Below the pieces are notes generated by a model. The model searched no databases. It was not told the DNA's origin and saw only the letters and a list, made by a program, of their open reading frames with translations. DNA of 64,000 nt. It comes from Eubacterium sp. MSJ-21. GTDB taxonomy: Bacteria > Bacillota > Clostridia > Lachnospirales > Lachnospiraceae. Shown here piece after piece: positions 1-7,771 of this stretch. Location of the stretch: the NCBI RefSeq assembly GCF_018918185.1, contig NZ_JAHLPZ010000011.1, positions 55,098 to 119,097 on the forward strand, in the 5' to 3' direction. Numbering within the stretch: position 1 is the first letter of the stretch; each line of letters begins with the position of its first letter. A program made the translations under genes and the position numbers.

Positions 1-324
1 GGAAAAAACAACGTAAGAGATGAAAGGATTGAACTGATAATCGGCAAAGTTATTTCTGGGGAATGGTTAAGCTACAGTGTTAAGCAGATTGCGGAGAAAG
101 TTTTCCTTTCTGAAAGCAGGTTGACGCATTTATTCAAGGAAGAAGCGGGAATTTCGCTAAAAAGTTATATTCTGATGCGCAGAATGGAATATGCATACAG
201 ATTAGTAAGCACGGGTAGTAAAATTACTTGGGCAGCGCAGGAAAGCGGTTTCTCAAGTTCGGCACATCTTGCATACACTTGTAAGAAATTAACGGGTGTT
301 TCTATTACGGATGTATTAAAATAA
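1..324 (+). CDS. AraC-family transcriptional regulator, C-terminal fragment (5' end outside window)
   Basis: The reading frame is open from base 1 to the TAA at 324, so this is the tail of a longer gene. The visible ~107 residues contain two helix-turn-helix units typical of AraC/XylS regulators: 'SVKQIAEKVFLSESRLTHLFK', whose second helix reads SESRLTHLFK, and then 'WAAQESGFSSSAHLAYTCKK', followed by the family-typical end 'LTGVSITDVLK'. It is a DNA-binding domain; any sensor domain lies outside the window. The adjacent hydrolase at 410 is a plausible target gene, which is inference only. Confidence 0.85.
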   Translation, partial: GKNNVRDERIELIIGKVISGEWLSYSVKQIAEKVFLSESRLTHLFKEEAGISLKSYILMRRMEYAYRLVSTGSKITWAAQESGFSSSAHLAYTCKKLTGVSITDVLK

Positions 325-409
325 ACAGAAAAACAGCAGATTTTTGAAAGCAAAAAATTTTCCCTTCGGTTATAGTGGCTAATATAATTATAAGGAGGAG
401 AAAATTGCT

Positions 410-1225
410 ATGAAGTTTATGCATTTTTTTGATGATAAAATAAAGCGCCATATTATGAAGGGGAAAAAATATTGCAATCCGGCAGAAACAGGAAATTATG
501 AATGCGGAATAGGTTGTATCAGGCAAGGGGATGTAAATCTTTGGTTTTATACCAAAAATGGCGTGACAATAGCTGTTGATTCAGGACATTTGAATTATCG
601 TGGTGTTGAAACTTCTTTTCAACAAATAGGTATTAATCCAGAAGAAATTAAACATGTTTTTATTACTCATGCCGATGTGGATCATTGTGGTGGAATTGAC
701 ACAAGCGGAACAAATATATACCCAAATGCACAAGTGTACCTGGGGAAAGCGGAAAGCGCATACTTGAATGGAAGCATCCATCGTATGACAAAATTAGGGG
801 TGAAGATTAAAAATTGTGTCAGAATTAAAGAAGGATATTACGCCATAGATAATAATGAAAAGTTTGATATCGGAGGAATTAAGGTGCAATCTATTCCTAC
901 ACCCGGACATACTCTGGGGCATACCTGTTATATTGTTGATGATAAGATTTTGTTTACCGGAGATTGTCTTGCAATAAATGAAAAAGGTGGATATAGTTTT
1001 TTTGATTTTTTCACCCAATATCCGGACATGAACAAAAAGTCTCTGGTGAAATTGAAGGCATTGATTGATAATACCCAACATATTCAACTGGAATATGTCT
1101 GCACAGGGCATAGTGGTATCAGAAAATATTCTGACGTTATATTTGCACACATTGATGAATCAGCGCAATTTAGTAAAAGAAAGCCATTTGATGATAAAGC
1201 ACCTTATGATGCTTTCATCCGGTAA
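410..1225 (+). CDS. MBL-fold metallo-hydrolase
   Basis: A 271-residue protein of the metallo-beta-lactamase superfamily. The metal-site motifs appear in order: 'THADVDHCGG' (an HxDxDH form of the usual HxHxDH), 'PTPGHTLGH', 'FTGDCLA' and 'CTGHSG'. The first motif has Asp where most members have the second His, a variant that occurs in some hydrolase subgroups. Such enzymes hydrolyse esters, lactones or thioesters with two metal ions; the substrate here cannot be read. The start is supported by AAGGAGGAG about 10 bases upstream. No signal peptide is seen, so it is probably cytoplasmic. It lies 85 bases after the AraC-type fragment. Confidence 0.85.
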   Translation: MKFMHFFDDKIKRHIMKGKKYCNPAETGNYECGIGCIRQGDVNLWFYTKNGVTIAVDSGHLNYRGVETSFQQIGINPEEIKHVFITHADVDHCGGIDTSGTNIYPNAQVYLGKAESAYLNGSIHRMTKLGVKIKNCVRIKEGYYAIDNNEKFDIGGIKVQSIPTPGHTLGHTCYIVDDKILFTGDCLAINEKGGYSFFDFFTQYPDMNKKSLVKLKALIDNTQHIQLEYVCTGHSGIRKYSDVIFAHIDESAQFSKRKPFDDKAPYDAFIR

Positions 1226-1227
1226 TT

Positions 1228-1365
1228 ATGAAAAGATTGGAGACCATTATGAAAAACATATGCTGGCTGGGATGGGGCATTCCCATGGGACTGTTGTTCT
1301 CCGTAATGTTTGCATCCCTGCAAAAGGGCATGCTGTCAGGTATTGCCGGAGGTTTGCTTTTTTGA
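1228..1365 (+). pseudogene. Short hydrophobic ORF, probably an N-terminal remnant of a membrane protein
   Basis: A 45-residue ORF (an internal ATG at 1249 gives 38 residues). It has a basic start (MKRLETIMKN) followed by a hydrophobic, glycine-rich stretch ending 'SGIAGGLLF' and a TGA. Length and composition suggest the first membrane segment of a truncated integral membrane protein. It begins 2 bases after the hydrolase stop. I recognise no family, and it may not be expressed. Confidence 0.3.
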
Positions 1366-1496
1366 AAGAAAAGTGCGGAATGTAAAGGAAACTTACGGGG
1401 TGATCTTTACCTTTTTATTCTGATGCCGACTAAAATCTTTATTTTTCTGGTAAAATAATGATGCAATAAGTAAAGATATAAAAGGAGGTTGCGGAA

Positions 1497-2057
1497 GTGA
1501 TTTCATATGCCGGACTTGAAAAAATTCTAAAAGAAAAAGGAATTGGAAAAACAGAACTCAGTACAGAAGCGGGTTTATCCACGCGTACCGTTGCCAAAAT
1601 TGCAAAAGGTTAGAAATTATCCGCGCGTAGCCTAAACAGAATTGCCGGGTATTTAAATGTTGCGCCCGAACTTCTTTGCCGCAAGGAAGCAGACAATAAA
1701 ATTCTTCAGATATTAAGGGACGAAAAAGAAATACAGCTTTTCGGAGGTCTGTATCATGAACTTCAAGTTAGAATGACCTACAATTCCAATCATATGGAAG
1801 GCAGTAAACCTTCAGAAGTTGCCAGAGATATGCGGGCACTTCTGGAAAGATATAATGCCAAGGATAATGTTACGATAGACGATATTATTGAATTTCACGC
1901 AGAATTTGAATACATTCATTCTTTTCAAGACGGGAACGGAAGAGTCGGGAGGCTGATAGCCCTAAAGGAATGCCTCAAAAATAACGTCATTCCTTTTATT
2001 ATTGAGGATAGCAAAAAAAGTTTTTATTACAGAGGACTTTCCGAGTGGAGGGATAAA
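1497..2057 (+). pseudogene. HTH-Fic family protein, broken by a stop codon and an internal deletion
   Basis: From the GTG at 1497 (AAAGGAGG upstream) one frame encodes an XRE-like HTH ('KTELSTEAGLSTRTVAKIAKG'-type helices), then an in-frame TAG at 1611-1613, then 'GGLYHELQVRMTYNSNHMEGSK' as in Fic proteins. This joins directly to 'DDIIEFHAEFEYIHSFQDGNGRVGR'. The last part is the Fic core HxFxDGNGRxGR and would transfer AMP or another nucleotide monophosphate to a protein target. The usual ~100 residues between NSN.xEGS and the core are missing. With both a nonsense codon and a deletion, the gene is probably dead. The frame runs on into the membrane protein at 2058, producing a chimeric ORF. 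Confidence 0.75.
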
Positions 2058-2609
2058 ATGACATTTAGAAGATGTTTTAAAATTGTAACAGTGATTTTGG
2101 TAGTTTTATCTGCAATATGTATTGTAATATTTCAGATGAAACAAACGATATTTTGGTTTTCGTCGGCATTAGCATTAGTGACAACCACATATCATTTTGT
2201 TATGCGATTGGTTGTAGGAACACTGATTGATTTGTTAGTAAGGCGTGGGATTAATTATAATAATTATTGGTTTAAAGAAAAAAAGTTCGAAAGAAAACTG
2301 TACAATATGTTGCACGTAAAGCAATGGAAACATATAATTCCTACATGGGAGCCAGAAAAATTCTCAACTAAACAAAATAAAATTGAAAAGATTATTGAAA
2401 ATATGTGTGCTGCTGAATTAATCCATGAGATTATTATCATAATGGGGTATGCATCATTATTATTTAGTTTGTTTACACCGGATTGGAAAAAATATCTTTG
2501 GATTTTTGTTATTACAGCTTTTTTAGCTGGATGCTGTGATATATTTTTTGTGATTCTTCAAAGATATAATCGTCCAAGAGTTTTAAAAATTCTTAGAAAT
2601 CATAAATAA
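2058..2609 (+). CDS. Small integral membrane protein, possibly CrtO-like acyltransferase family
   Basis: 183 residues from the ATG at 2058, which has its own Shine-Dalgarno (GGAGGG, 5 bases away), although the frame also continues upstream from the Fic remnant. There are about four hydrophobic segments: near residues 8-27, 32-52, 115-133 and 143-165. The central 'NYWFKEKKFERKLYNMLHVKQWKH' followed by 'IPTWEPEKF' resembles the glycosyl-diaponeurosporenoate acyltransferase (CrtO-like) membrane family. That assignment is tentative. A terminator-like hairpin follows at 2637. Confidence 0.55.
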   Translation: MTFRRCFKIVTVILVVLSAICIVIFQMKQTIFWFSSALALVTTTYHFVMRLVVGTLIDLLVRRGINYNNYWFKEKKFERKLYNMLHVKQWKHIIPTWEPEKFSTKQNKIEKIIENMCAAELIHEIIIIMGYASLLFSLFTPDWKKYLWIFVITAFLAGCCDIFFVILQRYNRPRVLKILRNHK

Positions 2610-2631
2610 GTATCATTTGAGGATGAGTGTT

Positions 2632-2661
2632 AAAAAGCCAATGCTAGCATTGGCTTTCTTT
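2632..2661 (+). terminator. Probable Rho-independent terminator
   Basis: A perfect 8-bp inverted repeat (GCCAATGC / GCATTGGC, 2-base loop) is followed by TTTCTTT, 28 bases after the membrane-protein stop codon. The rest of 2662-2797 shows no gene I can support. Confidence 0.6.
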
Positions 2662-2842
2662 GGTTTACACGCCATGGCGCACTCTAACAGGAATAGATTC
2701 TGAATACGACTAGATAATAAAGAAGTATATAGTTGAACAGCAAGGGTATTTATCATGAGGAGAAGGCTGAAGGAGGCTGTAGGGAACCTCTGGCTAGGGG
2801 GGGACAGAAATCACATATAAGGCTTGGCTCTGTTGGGTAAGT

Positions 2843-3085
2843 TTGCCAGAAGGATTGGTTGTAATTGGGGAAATTAATGGTGATGGAGAAGTGGTGTGCT
2901 TTTCAAAGAATGAAGGCATTTTTGTACGGGTATTTGAAGGGAAAACAACGGAGATTAATGATTTTGCATGTGTTCTTAAGGAAATAATAAAATTAATGGA
3001 TGATAAACCTATCTTATCTCAAGAAAGATATCTAGAAATATTGCAGAAAATCAAAGAAAAAAAGGAAAGGGAGAAAAATAAATAA
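2843..3085 (+). CDS. Immunity-like protein, probably 5'-truncated (SUKH-like tail)
   Basis: An 80-residue reading frame starting at a TTG. The frame is open further upstream to 2798 ('TEIYKAWLCWVS'-type residues), but no good start or ribosome site is seen, so the gene looks cut at its 5' end. The segment 'GLVVIGEINGDGEVVCF' followed by a charged stretch and 'DFACVLKEIIKLM' resembles the second half of SUKH (SMI1/KNR4-like) immunity proteins. This is a pattern resemblance, not a firm family call. A copy of the intergenic repeat follows directly after the stop. Confidence 0.4.
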   Translation: MPEGLVVIGEINGDGEVVCFSKNEGIFVRVFEGKTTEINDFACVLKEIIKLMDDKPILSQERYLEILQKIKEKKEREKNK

Positions 3086-3113
3086 GCGAGCAGGTAAGCG
3101 TCCCTACTGTATG
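3085..3113 (+). repeat. Cassette-junction repeat, copy A (partial)
   Basis: GCGAGCAGG followed by TAAGCGTCCCTACTGTATGA. The left nine bases match the start of copy D at 5441, and the right part is identical over 19 bases with copy C at 4805. It begins directly after the stop codon of the immunity-like ORF. Confidence 0.7.
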
Positions 3114-3201
3114 ATAGCTTCGGCTTATTCACTGAGATATAAAAGGTTGAAAAAACTTGAATTTTCAATAAAAAAACTTGATTAATAGTAGGAGGGGTGT
3201 T

Positions 3202-3819
3202 ATGAAAAAATTATTGTTGGCGTTGGCATCGTTGATACTAGTATGTAGTATAACAGCTTGTGACAAACAGGCTGATAGCAGTACAGTAGAGGAAGATAGT
3301 GTAAAAACAGACATATCTAATAATGAAATAGCAGTTAGAATGGATGCTTTTTCGGTAGATGGCTATGAAATGGGCTTACCCTGTACAATAGGTGATTTTA
3401 TAGAGCATTTTGAATTAGAATATAGTTTTCCTATGCCTGATTTGCCTAATACAATTTGTTGTTCCTATTTAATTGACGGAGAGCCGGCGGGTGTTATCTT
3501 TGTTTATTGTGAAGAAGGAAAGGTGCATGATACGGATTATATTTATGCAATAAATGTAGATGAATATTCTATGGCAAAGGAACAATCATTTTCTGTTGAC
3601 ATATCTGGGGTAACTGAAGATATGACTAGAGAGAAAATTCAGGAAATGTGGGGGGAACCAAGCTTCAGTGGAAATAGGTCAATTATTTATTGTGATGGGG
3701 AATTTGAAGATTCCTATTATATCGATAAAATAATTTTTGGCTTTGAAGACACTTCTGGAAAAATAAGTGAAATTTCATTTTTTATAAATCTGGATAGAAT
3801 AGAAGAACAGGATAAGTAA
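3202..3819 (+). CDS. Putative lipoprotein in immunity-gene array
   Basis: 205 residues from the ATG at 3202, preceded by AGGAGGGG. The N-terminus is a lipoprotein signal: MKK, a hydrophobic core, then lipobox 'SITAC' with the lipidated Cys near residue 22. The mature part is acidic (E/D-rich linker) with no recognised domain. 'DVSGVTEDMTREKIQEMWGEP' around the middle is the kind of segment found in SmpA/OmlA-like folds, but I do not claim the family. Its place among immunity-like genes suggests a surface-anchored protective protein, which is inference. Confidence 0.7.
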   Translation: MKKLLLALASLILVCSITACDKQADSSTVEEDSVKTDISNNEIAVRMDAFSVDGYEMGLPCTIGDFIEHFELEYSFPMPDLPNTICCSYLIDGEPAGVIFVYCEEGKVHDTDYIYAINVDEYSMAKEQSFSVDISGVTEDMTREKIQEMWGEPSFSGNRSIIYCDGEFEDSYYIDKIIFGFEDTSGKISEISFFINLDRIEEQDK

Positions 3820-3820
3820 A

Positions 3821-4051
3821 ATGGTAGAAATCGATTTAGAAGATCCATATACAAAGGAACAATTAGATAATATTATAGAATTTGAGAATACAATGATAAT
3901 TCCGCGTAATTATAGAATTGTGATAGAAAATGAAATAAGGACATTTGATATAACAATTTTTGACGTTGAACAAGCATCTAATTCTTTGAGTCGAATTTGT
4001 AAATTTAAAAATCAGCTGGATACAGAATATATTGGAATGCTGAGGGTATAA
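3821..4051 (+). CDS. Small acidic protein of unknown function
   Basis: 76 residues starting one base after the lipoprotein stop codon, so probably translationally coupled to it. It has no signal peptide or membrane segment. I recognise no family. Residues 'NYRIVIENEIRTFDITIFDVEQ' suggest alternating beta strands. It may be a small immunity protein or the fragment of one. Confidence 0.5.
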   Translation: MVEIDLEDPYTKEQLDNIIEFENTMIIPRNYRIVIENEIRTFDITIFDVEQASNSLSRICKFKNQLDTEYIGMLRV

Positions 4052-4102
4052 AAGGGATCAAAGACATAAGGGAGTTATTTATTTGAATAGAGGAGATTAT
4101 AG

Positions 4103-4318
4103 TTGAAGCGAATTTTAGAAGATGAAGGTATTGAATTATTAAAAGATGCAGGAAGATATTTTCTACAGTATGATGCAGGAGCACATATGGTAAAAGAAAA
4201 AAGAATTAGTATTACAGCAGATGAAGCAGAATTATGTCAATTAGATGTTAATGAAATGTACAATATTATTTTACAATATCAAAATGATGGCATATATGGA
4301 GAAGATATAGTTGATTAA
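4103..4318 (+). CDS. Small protein of unknown function, immunity-array member
   Basis: 71 residues from a TTG start with GAGGAG about 10 bases upstream. The sequence 'GRYFLQYDAGAHMVKEKRISITADEAELC' followed by 'YNIILQYQNDG' resembles short proteins found next to polymorphic-toxin immunity genes in Firmicutes, but I cannot name the family. Copy B of the junction repeat lies 7 bases after the stop. Confidence 0.5.
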   Translation: MKRILEDEGIELLKDAGRYFLQYDAGAHMVKEKRISITADEAELCQLDVNEMYNIILQYQNDGIYGEDIVD

Positions 4319-4325
4319 TATTTAA

Positions 4326-4370
4326 GTGAGCAGGGACGTAGCATTTGTCACAAGGAGTGTCCCTGTGTCT
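4326..4370 (+). repeat. Cassette-junction repeat, copy B
   Basis: GTGAGCAGGGACGTAGCATT, then TGTCACAAGGAGTGTCCCTG and TGTC. It matches copy D at 5441 with three differences (T for C or C-to-T changes) over about 41 bases. AGGGAC and GTCCCT form the arms of a hairpin. Confidence 0.8.
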
Positions 4371-4394
4371 TAGGATTTAGAGGAGGTAATAGTT

Positions 4395-4715
4395 ATGTCG
4401 GTGGTTGATAGTACGGTAGTAGATGGGATAGCATTATCAGAAGACAAAAATGGAATAATTTTGTTGATTACGGATCATTTGGATTGGAGTGAGGAGTATC
4501 AGCATTTAATGACTCTGCAGGAGAAAATTAATACATATCTCGGCTTCCTGGAAGAAAAGCAGTATGAAGAAATGTATAAAGAAGAGACAATTACGTATGG
4601 AATTATAGAAATTCATTTTCAGCACAATTTAACGGATAATGCGGAAAATTTTTTGCAGGCAGTTCAAAGTCAGGTTGCTCAGTATGGAATTGAAATACAA
4701 TGCTATGTTGGATGA
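4395..4715 (+). CDS. DUF6572-type immunity-associated protein
   Basis: 106 residues with AGGAGG upstream of the ATG. The opening 'MSVVDSTVVDGIALSEDKNG', then 'LLITDHLDWSEEYQHLMTLQ' and 'KINTYLGFLEEKQYEEMY', fits the DUF6572 family as I remember it. These are small cytoplasmic proteins common in polymorphic-toxin neighbourhoods. Biochemical function is not known to me. It is full length for the family, and its last codons overlap a 31-residue remnant ORF. Confidence 0.7.
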   Translation: MSVVDSTVVDGIALSEDKNGIILLITDHLDWSEEYQHLMTLQEKINTYLGFLEEKQYEEMYKEETITYGIIEIHFQHNLTDNAENFLQAVQSQVAQYGIEIQCYVG

Positions 4716-4800
4716 TGGAGACAATTTCTTAACAGTCTTCAAACATGCCTTAGAGGATAGTCAGGAGTTAGGATTACCAATAGAGATAGAGGCATTGTAG
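4705..4800 (+). pseudogene. C-terminal remnant of an unidentified small protein
   Basis: A 31-residue ORF (MLDDGDNFLTVFKHALEDSQ, then ELGLPIEIEAL) overlapping the last 11 bases of the DUF6572 gene in another frame and ending exactly at repeat copy C. It looks like the tail of a larger coding sequence left by recombination at the repeat. Confidence 0.4.
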
Positions 4801-4823
4801 ATGTAAGCGTCCCTACTGTATGA
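4801..4823 (+). repeat. Cassette-junction repeat, copy C (right half only)
   Basis: ATGTAAGCGTCCCTACTGTATGA. The stretch AAGCGTCCCTACTGTATGA is identical to copy A (3095-3113). It lies between the remnant stop and the next gene. Confidence 0.7.
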
Positions 4824-4874
4824 CCAGAAATAATCCCAATATGCTGTATAAGGATTAGTGGAGAGAATAGGAAA

Positions 4875-5456
4875 ATGAAATATTATAAATTGTCAATGGA
4901 TATGAATAGGGAAAATGATATAATCTGTCATTTTGATGACAAGTTTACAATTCCGCAGAATGCATTGATTATGGGTAAGTACTTTAATCAATGGGATGAT
5001 AAAACGGTTATTCGTTTTTCAATCGAGAAAGGAAGTGTTTGGACCGATTATTTGGCAAATGACAAAGGTTGGTTTTTGGTGTCCGAGAAATTGAAAAAAA
5101 TCCTTGAATCCGTAGATACAGATATTCAGTTCTTGAAAGTTACTGTTGAAGAATATAATGGTTTACGATTATCCCGAAAATATTACTTCGCAAATGTATT
5201 ACGGGTCGTAGATGCACTCTGTTTAGAAAAATCAAAGTATTTTGAAACCGAAATTTCGGGTATTGGAACTGTGTATACAGTAAGTAAGTATGGTATATAT
5301 TCTGACAAAACGGAGAATTCGGATGTATTCAAATTAGGAAACAGACAACAGGTACCATTGTTTGTTTCTGAAAAATTTAAGAGCCTAATGGAGGAAGAAA
5401 GTATAACAGGAATAACACTTACGGAAATAGCTGTTCAGAAGCGAGCAGGGACGTAG
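4875..5456 (+). CDS. Imm11 (DUF1629) family immunity protein
   Basis: 193 residues. The signature 'NDKGWFLVSEKLKKILE', then 'YYFANVLRVVDALCLEKSKY' and 'LFVSEKFKSLMEEESITG', matches the Imm11 family of immunity proteins, which neutralise toxins of polymorphic secretion systems inside the cytoplasm. No toxin gene is adjacent, so this is an orphan. The last residues (AVQKRAGT) are encoded by the start of repeat copy D, whose TAG supplies the stop codon. The repeat insertion or recombination has therefore redefined the C-terminus. Confidence 0.75.
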   Translation: MKYYKLSMDMNRENDIICHFDDKFTIPQNALIMGKYFNQWDDKTVIRFSIEKGSVWTDYLANDKGWFLVSEKLKKILESVDTDIQFLKVTVEEYNGLRLSRKYYFANVLRVVDALCLEKSKYFETEISGIGTVYTVSKYGIYSDKTENSDVFKLGNRQQVPLFVSEKFKSLMEEESITGITLTEIAVQKRAGT

Positions 5457-5485
5457 CATCTGTCACAAGGAGCGTCCCTGTGTCC
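5441..5485 (+). repeat. Cassette-junction repeat, copy D (most complete)
   Basis: GCGAGCAGGGACGTAGCATC, then TGTCACAAGGAGCGTCCCTG and TGTCC. Arms AGGGACG and CGTCCCT are perfect inverted repeats around an 18-base centre. It overlaps the 3' end of the Imm11 gene and provides its stop codon. Confidence 0.8.
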
Positions 5486-5489
5486 TGCT

Positions 5490-5542
5490 TATAAGACAGA
5501 GGGACACTCTTCGAGACAAAAGAAGCGTCCCCTATGTAAGGG
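5490..5542 (+). repeat. Cassette-junction repeat, second unit (D')
   Basis: GACAGAGGGACACTCTTCGA, then GACAAAAGAAGCGTCCCCTATG. GGGAC and GTCCC are inverted arms. GAGACAAAAGAAGCGTCC recurs with one change at 6816-6833 (copy E), and GACAGAGGGACAC recurs at 7772. Confidence 0.65.
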
Positions 5543-5566
5543 TTAAAGACATAAGGAGGTTATTAA

Positions 5567-6760
5567 ATGGGTAAGATTGTGGTTAAAGTACAAGAGGAAA
5601 AACATCTAGGTGAGGACAAGATATATCATCTGATGATTGGAGTAAAAGAGGTATATTTGTATTTCAAGAACGATCGGAATGCAAAACAATATGAGGGATA
5701 TTATATTTCCGAACGCGAATTCAAAAGTGCCATGCGTGGAAAGACAATCAGATTGCAGAAAGAGAATTTCATAGATATAATAAACCCGGAGGAAAAAATA
5801 TCAGCATGGGTAGAGAGATTGCAGAAGCAGCGGAAGGAGTTCGGAAATATCCGTGGGGAACGTCGTGGTGTAAATGCAACTGTGATCTTGAGTGGGGTAT
5901 TTCTGATCGGTATCGTGCTGTTAGGAATCGGTTTCTGGCGCGTGCAGTACAAGAAGAATCTTGCACAAAGAGTGGTTTCAACCGAGGGTGAAGTGACCAG
6001 TTATACAACTGCAAGACTGCAGGGGAAAAGGTATGCACAGGGATATTATGATGTGCATGTGAAATATCAGGTTGATGGTGTGTGGTATGAAGGCTATAAT
6101 GGAACAACTGCTACAAATCAGGGCGTAGGAGCAAAGGTGACAGTTACATATGATCCGAAGAATCCGGCGAAGATTTATGTGGCAGAGGATATGGAGTGGG
6201 ATCCATTTAAGTTCTTTATGATTGGAGGTGTGATTGTTCTGGTATCAGGTGCGCTTTTGGGAAATGAGATCCACATGAAACTTATGTGGAAGAAAAAAAC
6301 AGTAAAGAACAGTAAAAATATGACATTGGATAAATATTTTGATGGAACAATTGAATCGGGTTCATATACAGAATCACGGATACAGGAATTTGATAGAAAT
6401 GGGGAGGATATTGGTAAGAAATTAAAGGATACACATCAGATGGCAATTCGATTTATTACGATTGCAAGGGAAAAAATGGGAGACAAAGTGGATAAATTTT
6501 GTATTTTTAATGTATATGATGATGTTAATCATAGAGCATTTAGTATAGATTTTGAAGCTTATAATTACTTCTCTATAAGATTAAACTATGACCAAGGAAG
6601 ATTCGGGTGTAATATTATAGCTGGCGAAAGAATGATTGCATTGAATAATTCACAAGAATGGTGGGATGAAGCAAATTTTGATATTTTTTTTATGGAATTA
6701 CAAAAAGAATTAGAATTGCGTATCCCGGATGAATATTTACGAGCACACGGCTGGTTGTAA
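5567..6760 (+). CDS. DUF3592-type membrane protein fused to a C-terminal immunity-like domain
   Basis: 397 residues; ATAAGGAGG precedes the ATG. Residues 1-100 form a basic cytoplasmic part with 'EVYLYFKNDRNAKQYEGYYIS'. Two membrane segments near 106-124 and 216-234 flank an extracytoplasmic 'VEGxVTSY...YDVHVKYQVDGVWYEGYNG'-type region as in DUF3592 proteins, where 'AKVTVTYDPKNPAKIYV' is typical. From about 255 a soluble domain follows, ending 'ELQKELELRIPDEYLRAHGWL' like several immunity families. I infer a membrane-tethered immunity protein. Part of its coding sequence (6278-6320) is duplicated before cobA-hemD at 7799. Confidence 0.6.
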   Translation: MGKIVVKVQEEKHLGEDKIYHLMIGVKEVYLYFKNDRNAKQYEGYYISEREFKSAMRGKTIRLQKENFIDIINPEEKISAWVERLQKQRKEFGNIRGERRGVNATVILSGVFLIGIVLLGIGFWRVQYKKNLAQRVVSTEGEVTSYTTARLQGKRYAQGYYDVHVKYQVDGVWYEGYNGTTATNQGVGAKVTVTYDPKNPAKIYVAEDMEWDPFKFFMIGGVIVLVSGALLGNEIHMKLMWKKKTVKNSKNMTLDKYFDGTIESGSYTESRIQEFDRNGEDIGKKLKDTHQMAIRFITIAREKMGDKVDKFCIFNVYDDVNHRAFSIDFEAYNYFSIRLNYDQGRFGCNIIAGERMIALNNSQEWWDEANFDIFFMELQKELELRIPDEYLRAHGWL

Positions 6761-6765
6761 TAACA

Positions 6766-6842
6766 AGTAGGGACGTAGTATCTGTCACGATATTAGAGCG
6801 CTGCCTCCAATATCGAGACAAAAGAAACGTCCTTCCTGTATA
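6766..6842 (+). repeat. Cassette-junction repeat, copy E
   Basis: AGTAGGGACGTAGTATCTGTCAC, then a private hairpin (CGATATTA / AATATCG type) and GAGACAAAAGAAACGTCC. The left part matches copy D and the right part matches D', so E is a D/D' composite with a replaced centre. It starts 5 bases after the preceding stop codon. Confidence 0.7.
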
Positions 6843-6902
6843 CTATTACAAAATTCTGAAATATCAATATGAAGATCCCGGAGAGAATAACAAGGCACAA
6901 CC

Positions 6903-7645
6903 ATGTTGCTGATGAGTCGTGTGGATGGTGCAGGACATTTGAAAACAGGAGACGTTATGGCAGAAAAATTGAATAACCAGACGGAAGAGATTCACATTGG
7001 GCAGGTACGGGATGTGAACAACAAAGAGGTGTTTAAGAATCATGTACTTTGTGCCAAGTTTCTGCGGGATTATGCAGGATTGGATATCCTGGCAAATGTG
7101 CAGCCGGAGGACATTGAGGATGTGACCGACCGGTATCACATGTTCAAGCAGGGATTTTCGATATCCACCGATATTTCCGGTCGTGTATTATGAGGGAACC
7201 GGAATGTGGACGGCGGCGATGAATGTGAGTGAACGGATTTTTATGAATGAGATATTTGCATCGTATATCCCAAGCTTTACATACAGGCTTGTGAATGTAC
7301 ATCAGTATACGAACGAGCAACTGTTGATTCATGAAGATGAAGGTATCCATAGGCGAAGCGACGGATTGTTTGATAAAGATGATCAGAGGCAGTCAGATGG
7401 GAAATTGGTTTGAGAATATGGAGCCTATGGACATACAGGAAGAGCGAGCGAAGACGAAAGTAGCGGAAGAAAAGCTTGGAGAAGCAGAGAAAAAACTGCA
7501 GGAAACTCAGATAGAAAGTATGAAATCCGTCGTTCAACTGGTCAAAGAATTAGCGGGTGACAAAACACTGGCTGCGCAGAAATTGATGGACAACTGTCAC
7601 ATGACGAAGGAAGAAGCGGAAGCATTTGTAGAAAGAAATTGGTAA
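6903..7645 (+). pseudogene. Decayed PD-(D/E)XK nuclease family transposase (Rpn-like)
   Basis: Three overlapping reading frames together spell one protein. Frame one (6903-7193) has 'VFKNHVLCAKFLRDYAGLDIL' and 'VQPEDIEDVTDRY'. Frame two (from 7183) has 'YYEGTGMWTAAMNVSERIF' and 'YIPSFTYRLVNVHQYTNEQLL'. Frame three (7331-7645) has 'GNWFENMEPMDIQEERAK' and the acidic coiled tail ending 'MTKEEAEAFVERNW'. This order matches Rpn-type recombination-promoting nucleases, but two frameshifts and loss of the catalytic middle make it non-functional. It closes the immunity array. Confidence 0.75.
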
Positions 7646-7771
7646 GACATATGAAAGGGGAGGGCTCGGAAGTAGATACTTTCGGGCTTTTTACGTTGGA
7701 GATGGATAAAAGTCCTTCTGTCATATTAAAATATGTAGAGCAAATGTCAAATATGTGATAAAATTTTGCAT

